Assembly: GCA_013306675.1 (NCBI GenBank)
Contig: JABLUY010000112.1
Coordinates: 1-64,000, forward strand
DNA: 64,000 bases
DNA from: Thraustochytrium sp. TN22
Lineage: Eukaryota; Sar; Bigyra; Thraustochytrida; Thraustochytriidae
Direction of reading: 5' to 3'
Made by a program: the position numbers and the translations under genes
Part shown: in pieces, positions 58,274 to 64,000 of the stretch
Position numbering within the stretch: the first letter of the stretch is position 1
Layout: the number at the start of each line of letters is the position of its first letter
The notes under the pieces: generated by a model
The model's input: the letters and a program-made list of their open reading frames with translations, nothing else
Told to the model about the DNA's origin: nothing
Database searches by the model: none

Positions 58274-58985
58274 CGTCGCGCCGCTCCGCTTGCCTGATTT
58301 GGTTCATCCTCGCTGCGCTCCACCACGACGACGCTCCAGAACCAGTGCTCCACGGACCCGCGAAACCGTCCAACGTCTCACCGACCGTTTTCGTAACGTC
58401 ATATGGTGAGCCGGAGCTCAGGCTTCGAGTCGAGCGCAACCAACTTGAGGGACGCCTGGAGCTTTCACAACAAGGCAGGGCAGTGAGGAACGCCCGGAGT
58501 TTTGGTTTCTCTACAAAATGGATCACCACCCGTGAACCTTGAGAAACGGAGAAAACCGACTGGGACCTTGTGCAACGCTGGATTGGTTGCGAACGAGCTT
58601 TGCGAACGAGCAGCCTGAGACCGTGACGGACGATGAGTGCTTACTCCAGGACGGTTTCCTTGTTTGCATGCAGCCAACTAAAGTTTAAAAATTAAAGGTC
58701 TCCAAGGCGAGAGCCTCCTCTTGACACGAAAGAAAGCGCTTGCGCGCCCCAGGGCGTAAGGCAGATCCCTCAAATTTCTTGTACGGATTCATGCGGTGGC
58801 CCAGAGCGCCGCGAAGCCAATTTACATTCGCCAGGTGGCCCAATCCGAGTTGTTGCGTTCTTCATTCGCCTCGACTCGCCTCGCCTCGACTCGACTCTGC
58901 AGCGGACCTGCCCGGGCGTCGCCTCTAGCCTCTCGCCACGCCTCTCTCGCCTCATGAAAACGGCTGCACTCAGCGCGGGCGCGAG
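58274..58985. other. Upstream region of NOP9
   Basis: No gene is seen. GACTCGCCTCGCCTCGACTCG repeat words occur near 58870-58895. A less GC-rich patch (AAAGTTTAAAAATTAAAG, near 58679) is one of the few AT-rich spots in the window. Confidence 0.4.
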
Positions 58986-58989
58986 AATA

Positions 58990-59330
58990 AGGATACCGTA
59001 TACTTCTACGGCTTCAACCGCTGGCGCCATTGGGCCCAACGCGTCCGGCTTCGTCATGAAGCTCGAGGTGTACCTGCGTCGGGGGCAAGGTACTCTACGA
59101 GTCTGTGCCCACGATGAGGCCGCACTACAAGAGTAAGAAGCTGCCGTACATTCGCTACAGCGGCACCGACTCGCGCTTCATCATCGACTTTCTCATCGAC
59201 CAGGTGGGCGCCGAGTGCCACGTCGCGCACCTGTTGCCCAAAGCCAAGACCGTGGCGCACTTTGCACTGCGCACAGCCGAAGAGGCCCTCTACGCTGGCA
59301 TCGTTTGCGACCGCTGAAACTTTCATCGAC
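58990..59330 (+). pseudogene. Decayed FAX/metaxin-like GST-fold gene fragment
   Basis: Three frames in succession give pieces in the order of the failed-axon-connections (GST N-terminal domain) family: DTVYFYGFN (about 58994-59020), then SGFVMKLEVYLRRG (about 59045-59086), then KVLYESVPTMRPHYKSKKLP and RYSGTDSRFIIDFLIDQVG, ending FALRTAEEALYAGIVCDR (59090-59317). At least two frame changes and a stop right after CDR, where relatives continue with Trp, show it is a relic. No C-terminal domain is seen. It lies between the NOP9 and CPSF73 start regions. Confidence 0.65.
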
Positions 59331-59399
59331 GGCCCCATCACCGACAAGGATCTGGCGTGCACCGTCCTTGGCCTCATCTTGAACTACATGGTGCGCTGG

Positions 59400-59976
59400 C
59401 GGCTGCCAAGTCGTTCAGGCCGCGCTGATGGGTTGCGGCTCACGTGCAGTGCCGGCTGGGTGGCGCAGTAGCCTCGCGGCTTGGCGCGAGTGGCGATCCC
59501 GCGGCCTCGGCTCTGCACCTCTTCTCTTCGTCCAACGTCGAGAACACGTCTTACGTGCGGTCTTGAGCTTTCGCATCCGACCATCTCATCCCAGAAATGG
59601 TCTGCGTCGAGCATCTTACATCTTACCTCACGGCGGTCAAGTTGTCTCTGACGGGCCCTTCCCTACAATCGAGTCTTGCCTACCGTCCGGTCTCTCGTTC
59701 GACACTCCAGTGATCTTCTTCGTGATGTCTTCTTCATTGTATTTGAGATTTGAGAAAACCAGGATCTCGTGCACGAGATCGCGTGCATACGGATTTTGGG
59801 CAATGTCAAAGACGGGCAACGACCTCGCGCCCACTCAAACTCGCTTGCTCGCTCGCTCGCTCTCGCTCCCGCTTGCGCTTGCGCGCGACAAGGGGCCGGC
59901 CGGCCGGTGGGGGCTGCGAGTGCGCGCACGCGCGCTCCAGCAGCGGGCGTTGCGTGTGGTGCGCATCGCGGTCGCC
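59400..59976. other. Upstream region of CPSF73
   Basis: The CPSF73 frame is open upstream to 59428 but contains no homology to the family before the ATG at 59977, so it is treated as untranslated. A TCGCTCGCTCGC run lies near 59844-59868. Confidence 0.45.
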
Positions 59977-62445
59977 ATGAAGCGAAAGGCGACGGCGACG
60001 ACGGCCATGGGCGGCGGCGGCGGCGCGGGCGAGGGCGGCGCGGGCGGCGGCGCGGGCGCGGAGGATATCTGGGAGGACTCGAGCAACAACGTGCTGCAGT
60101 TCACGCCGCTCGGGTCCGGCCGCGAGGTGGGGCGGTCCTGCCACGTGCTGGAGTTCAAGGGCAAGCGCATCCTGCTGGACTGCGGCATCCACCCGGGCAA
60201 GGAGGGCGACGAGCTGCTGCCGTTCTTTGATCGGACGGACTTGTCGAAGATCGACATGTGCCTGATCACGCACTTTCACCTGGACCACGCGGCGGCGCTG
60301 CCGTACCTGACGGAGCGCACCTCCTTCAAAGGGCAGGTCTTCATGACGAGCTGCACCAAGGCCATCTTGCGGCTTGTCCTCAAGGACTACGTCCGCATCC
60401 TGGCAAATGACCCAAACAACGCGCCCGTGTACACGCAGGAGCAGCTGGCGCGGTGCTTGGAGCGTTGCCAGACCATCGGCCTGCATCAGAGCATCGAAAT
60501 CCAGGGCGTCAAGATCACGCCCTACCTGGCCGGCCACGTGCTGGGCGCCGCCATGTTCATGCTGGAGATTGCCGGTGTCCGCATTCTGTATACGGGCGAC
60601 TACTCGCGTGAGGATGACCGCCACCTGCCGGGCGCCGAGATTCCGTCGGGGCGGCCAGACGTCCTCATCGTGGAGGCTACCTTTGGCGTGCTGGTGCACG
60701 AGACGCGCGAGGAGCGCGAGAAGCGCTTTACCGACACGGTGGAGATGATTGTGCGCCGCGGCGGGAATTGCCTCATCCCCATGGGCGCGCTGGGCGCCGT
60801 GCAGGAGCTCCTGCTCATCCTCGAGGACCACTGGAACAAGAACCCGGACCTGCGCGGCATCAACATTTACCACACCTCGCGCATCGCCAACGAGGCGCTC
60901 AAGGTGTACAAGGCCTTCATCAACGTCATGAACGCCGAGATGCGCAGCCGCCAGCTCTCTGACCCTTGGAACCTGCAGAACATTGGCAGTCTCGGCGAGA
61001 ACGAGGTCATCCAGCCGCCCGCCGTTGTGCTCGCGAGCCCGGGCTACCTGCAGAGCGGCACTTCGCGTCGCCTCTTCGAACTCTGGTGCTCGGATCGCCG
61101 CAATGGCGTCATCCTTGCCGGCTACAGCGTCGAGGGCACGCTCGCCAAGGAGCTCTCCAAGGCCGGCACGGTGCGCGAGATCGAGTCGCTCAATGGCACC
61201 ATGCTTCCGGTCGACTGCGACATCCGCACCATCACCTTCGCGGCACACTCCGACTACCCGGGCACCAAGAGTTTCGTGGACCAGCTCAAGCCCAAAAACA
61301 TCATCTTCGTGCACGGCGAGAAGGAGCAGATGCGCAAGCTCAACCTTGATCTCGGTCGCGACCCCACGCTGCGCGAGCTCAACACGCAGTTCTTTCGACC
61401 GGAGAATGGTCAGACCGTCAACCTGCGCTTCCAGGAGCAGCGCATCGTCAAGGCCTACGGAGGCGAGCTCGTGCAGCGCCGCATGCGCACGCCCGGCACG
61501 CGCGTCGCTGCCTACCTCGTGCGCCAGGACCTCACCGACCGCTTCATCGCTACGGATGACCTCCGCATGTACACTCAGCTCAAGACTGCGCGCGTGCAAC
61601 AGCGCCTGCACCTGCCGTTTCACCGCACCTTTGCCGACCTCCGCGACGCTGTCAAGCGTGTCTTCCAGGTCGAGGACACGCCCATGCCTGACGGCCCGGC
61701 TCTCGCCGGCCGCCAGGCCTTCATGGTCAATGCTCGCGTGGAGGTCTCGCTCCACAAGAACCTCGCCTGCCTGACCTGGGACACCTCCCCGGCCAACGAC
61801 ATGGTTGCCGACGCGCTCATGGCCATCCTTCTTCAGGCCGAGAGCGGCATGGCCGCCGTCCGCGTTGGCACCTGCTGCAGCGCGCACGGCCACGCGCATG
61901 CGCATGCGCATGCGCATGCCCATACCCACCACTCGCACGAGGACCCTCTCGAGGCGCAGCCGCGCGTGGGCGGCACCGACGACGCTGCCGCGCTGCAGGC
62001 GGGCTCCGCGGGGGAGCCGGCCGCGCCGCGCGCCACCGAGATTGCGCCCCTGCTTCGCGACTCAGCTGCCGCCGCCCTGCTCCACAGCCTGCTGCAGGAC
62101 CGCTTCGGCGCTGACGGCCTCGTACAGCACGAGGACCATCTCGTCGTCACCGACGGCCTCTTTCAGGCGCGCATCGACCTCGACACCGCTGGCCACGTGT
62201 TCGCGCTCTCCACCACTACTGTTCAGGACAAGGCCGCTGCGCCAGCCGAGGAGACGCCGGCGGAGGCAGAAGCACCCGCCGAGGAGGCCGCTGCTCAGGC
62301 CGACGGCGAGAAGCCCCTCGCGCCGCCAGCGATTGCCGCTCCGCCCATTTCGCAGCCGCTGGACCAGGCTGCGCCCTCCGACTTTGAGGTCGCCATTAGG
62401 GAGACCATTGCACTCGCGGCGCAGACCGTGCATCCCGTACTCTGA
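59977..62445 (+). CDS. CPSF3: CPSF73-type mRNA 3'-end processing endonuclease
   Basis: This 822-residue metallo-beta-lactamase/beta-CASP nuclease cuts pre-mRNA at the poly(A) site within the cleavage and polyadenylation complex. After a Gly/Ala-rich head, the metal ligands are HFHLDH (99-104), His187 (AGHVLG), Asp208 (YTGDYS), His of FAAHSDY and His of FVHGE. EDRHLPGAEIP and ASPGYLQSGTSRRLFELWC place it with CPSF73, not INTS11. Several normally fixed positions differ: HLDHAAALPY (Cys to Ala), EATFGVLVH, and MGALGAVQELL in place of VFALGRAQELL. The C-terminal domain contains an inserted His-Ala repeat (HAHAHAHAHAHTHHSH, coded by a GCATGC-type repeat at about 61888-61935) and an Ala/Glu-rich loop. 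Confidence 0.9.
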   Translation: MKRKATATTAMGGGGGAGEGGAGGGAGAEDIWEDSSNNVLQFTPLGSGREVGRSCHVLEFKGKRILLDCGIHPGKEGDELLPFFDRTDLSKIDMCLITHFHLDHAAALPYLTERTSFKGQVFMTSCTKAILRLVLKDYVRILANDPNNAPVYTQEQLARCLERCQTIGLHQSIEIQGVKITPYLAGHVLGAAMFMLEIAGVRILYTGDYSREDDRHLPGAEIPSGRPDVLIVEATFGVLVHETREEREKRFTDTVEMIVRRGGNCLIPMGALGAVQELLLILEDHWNKNPDLRGINIYHTSRIANEALKVYKAFINVMNAEMRSRQLSDPWNLQNIGSLGENEVIQPPAVVLASPGYLQSGTSRRLFELWCSDRRNGVILAGYSVEGTLAKELSKAGTVREIESLNGTMLPVDCDIRTITFAAHSDYPGTKSFVDQLKPKNIIFVHGEKEQMRKLNLDLGRDPTLRELNTQFFRPENGQTVNLRFQEQRIVKAYGGELVQRRMRTPGTRVAAYLVRQDLTDRFIATDDLRMYTQLKTARVQQRLHLPFHRTFADLRDAVKRVFQVEDTPMPDGPALAGRQAFMVNARVEVSLHKNLACLTWDTSPANDMVADALMAILLQAESGMAAVRVGTCCSAHGHAHAHAHAHAHTHHSHEDPLEAQPRVGGTDDAAALQAGSAGEPAAPRATEIAPLLRDSAAAALLHSLLQDRFGADGLVQHEDHLVVTDGLFQARIDLDTAGHVFALSTTTVQDKAAAPAEETPAEAEAPAEEAAAQADGEKPLAPPAIAAPPISQPLDQAAPSDFEVAIRETIALAAQTVHPVL

Positions 62446-62554
62446 TGGACGGATGACTGCCCGCCCTTTTTCCTCAGAAGCAAAGCGAGGATGGAGAGTC
62501 GAGCTGCCGGACCAGGATGCCGAGTCGAGATGTCAAGATGACAGGACGGACGCT

Positions 62555-62590
<36 letters not shown>

Positions 62591-62921
62591 TGGCTGCATG
62601 CATGCATGCGTGAGCGCTCGGGTGACCGACCGCACGCATCTGACATATCGACACCAACACCCGACAAGAAGGGACGCCCAACACCCAACGCCCGATGCCC
62701 GACATTCGAAATCCTCATTCTCTGATCTTAATGTTATTGTGTGCGTGCGCTCCTTGCGCTTCAAGTCGACCACCCAAGCGCGCCATGATGCTCTTCTCGC
62801 TGACCTGGAATTGCCCACTGCAGTGCAGTGGTTCTTGATCGCGCGTTCCCCGGCCGCCGCCTCCGTGGACGGTCGTTGAACTTGGACGCAGCGGCAAACC
62901 TCTTCAGGAGCCACACCGTCC
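62446..62921. other. Intergenic region after CPSF73
   Basis: No gene is seen. A (GGCT)n run (about 62551-62594) is followed by GCATGCATGCATGC. The two flanking genes are in the same orientation. Confidence 0.5.
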
Positions 62922-64000
62922 ATGGCCGCCACTGCGATCTGGTTGCCGCACGCGCGGCAGGTTGTCGTGTGTGAGGCGGAAGGCGCTGCCGTCCGCCTGC
63001 GTGGCGTGGCGTGGCGCGCGAGCGGCGCCGGGCCGCCGCCGGAGCAGGGGCATGGCGCATGGGAGCGCCACCTGCCTGCATCCTCCGCCTCTGCCGCCGC
63101 CGTGCGCAGGCTCTGGGGAGGGCCGGCGCTGGGTGGGGGCCGCCTAGCCGCCACGATCGTCGTGGAACGCGAAGATGACCGATGCGAAGCGTGGGAGCTC
63201 GGGTCTGACGGCGCGGCGCCGCGCGACCTGGGCGCCGTCCAGGTGCCCAGGGCGGCCAACGCCAGCGCCGTGCGCCTCTGTGATGCCGCGACTCTCGTGG
63301 TTTTCCGCGACGCACAGGCTACCTCCGTCTACGACCTCCCGACCGCCTCTTTGGTGCAGGACGTCTGGGCGGACCAGGGCGAGCTCCCGGTGCTCGAGAC
63401 CGAGGCCGTGAGCGCGGACATGCGGGACCCGACTCGCGTCTGGTGCACGGCCAACGGGGTGGTGCGCACAGTCGACACGCCCACGCCGCTCTGGCGAAGC
63501 TCCTGGTCACAATCCAAGGCAGCGCCTCGTGCGCTAGTCGCGTGCAGAAGCGCCGCGAGCGACGGGGAGCACTTGCTTGTGTGCCGCGTTGACGATGGGC
63601 ACGCGGAGGTGCGTCAAGGTGCAGAACGCCTCGCGGCCCGCGAGGGCGTCGTTAGCGCGCTAGCCGGATACTTTGAGGATGCGGACGCGCCGCAGCTCGC
63701 TCTGATCAGCCTCGTGGAGGGCGCTAGGCCACTGCTGCGGGCGGAGATTTTCTTTGCCTCGTCAAACAGGTCGCCCGTCACAGCCACCCTCGCGCTTGAC
63801 AACGGCGAGCGCCTGGGCGCGGAGGCGGTCCCCGCGATGACGGCGCCGCCGGTCCCGGCCGCGCAAGAGATGATGCTGGCATCTCTGCAAACGAGGATGT
63901 CGCACGCCGCTGTCTCCCTCGAGGCGCGAACCTCCTTCGTACAGCGCAAGCGAGAACTTGTGGAGAGCCTCGAACGAGAAATTCTGCACGGACAGCGCGC
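62922..64000 (+). CDS. Unrecognised protein, N-terminal 359 residues (runs off the window)
   Basis: From the ATG at 62922 (MAATAIWLPHARQVVVCEAE) a frame stays open to the last base, 359 codons plus 2 nt, without a stop. The translation alternates short beta-strand-like segments ending in turns (for example RLCDAATLVVFRDAQATSVY, RVWCTANGVVRTVD, HLLVCRVDDGHAEVR), as in a beta-propeller. A charged helix near the end (SLEARTSFVQRKRELVESL) looks coiled-coil. The order of a propeller, a segment resembling a strand-Asp/Glu-rich loop (GYFEDADAPQLALISL) and then a coiled coil faintly recalls FANCB, but I see no diagnostic motif, so this is only a suggestion. Confidence 0.6.
   Translation, partial: MAATAIWLPHARQVVVCEAEGAAVRLRGVAWRASGAGPPPEQGHGAWERHLPASSASAAAVRRLWGGPALGGGRLAATIVVEREDDRCEAWELGSDGAAPRDLGAVQVPRAANASAVRLCDAATLVVFRDAQATSVYDLPTASLVQDVWADQGELPVLETEAVSADMRDPTRVWCTANGVVRTVDTPTPLWRSSWSQSKAAPRALVACRSAASDGEHLLVCRVDDGHAEVRQGAERLAAREGVVSALAGYFEDADAPQLALISLVEGARPLLRAEIFFASSNRSPVTATLALDNGERLGAEAVPAMTAPPVPAAQEMMLASLQTRMSHAAVSLEARTSFVQRKRELVESLEREILHGQR

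Noticed and set aside
59806-61938. 710-codon minus-strand frame over CPSF73
   Set aside because: Antisense shadow; the CPSF73 metal-binding motifs on the plus strand are unambiguous.
1-64000. tRNA, rRNA, viral or transposon genes
   Set aside because: I looked for T-loop-like words and for reverse transcriptase, integrase, transposase and capsid motifs in the translations and found none I could support.

Overview
The window is nuclear DNA from a GC-rich, intron-poor unicellular eukaryote. Every recognisable gene (SNF1/AMPK kinase, RIOK3, MPP6, NOP9, CPSF73) is eukaryotic and reads as a single uninterrupted exon. Intergenic DNA is as GC-rich as the genes and full of short tandem repeats. A stramenopile such as a thraustochytrid would fit the dense intronless genes and the large secreted-protease family, but that placement is inference and not decisive.

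Layout. 0-2 kb: catalytic alpha subunit of the SNF1/AMPK energy-sensing kinase. 3.1-45.6 kb: a cluster of seventeen trypsin-like (S1) protease loci plus four gene fragments, on both strands. Most encode a signal peptide, an activation site (R-IVGG type), an S1 domain, a short C-terminal extension and a hydrophobic tail that looks like a GPI-anchor signal. Eight loci keep an intact H-D-S triad and an intact frame. Three intact loci (15.1, 32.9, 41.1 kb) share the same dead active site: catalytic Ser replaced by Glu, oxyanion Gly by Arg, S1-pocket Asp by Gly. A fourth copy of this class (37.5 kb) is frameshifted. One locus (30.1 kb) lost His and Ser independently. Another (42.4-43.5 kb) has Ser for His and Thr for Ser and also carries a premature stop. 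Three copies of otherwise active type (8.0, 12.7, 19.2 kb) are broken by frameshifts or stops.

The cluster is built from direct, tandem and inverted segmental duplications. A 2.2-kb direct repeat lies at 7.4-9.6 and 11.9-14.1 kb. A 2.2-kb inverted repeat lies at 9.4-11.7 and 34.6-36.7 kb. Three head-to-tail units at 31.6-42.8 kb each carry a pseudoprotease gene facing a GDTGGP-type gene or fragment. At least one gene (41.1 kb) is a mosaic that suggests gene conversion. Together this looks like a fast-evolving arsenal of cell-surface or secreted proteases and protease-like decoys, comparable in logic to the catalytically dead trypsin homologues (glucanase inhibitor proteins) of Phytophthora.

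46-51.3 kb: two tandem GH5 genes of the sterylglucosidase/glucocerebrosidase (EGCrP) type with a conversion tract between them and a minisatellite separating them. 52.2-58.3 kb: a ribosome-biogenesis neighbourhood, with RIOK3 and MPP6 diverging from a promoter region holding three 163-bp repeats, and NOP9 convergent with MPP6. About 59 kb: a decayed GST-fold (FAX-like) fragment. 60-62.4 kb: CPSF73, the mRNA 3'-end endonuclease. 62.9 kb to the right edge: an unrecognised open frame running off the window. No tRNA, rRNA, CRISPR array, viral or transposon-encoded protein was recognised.
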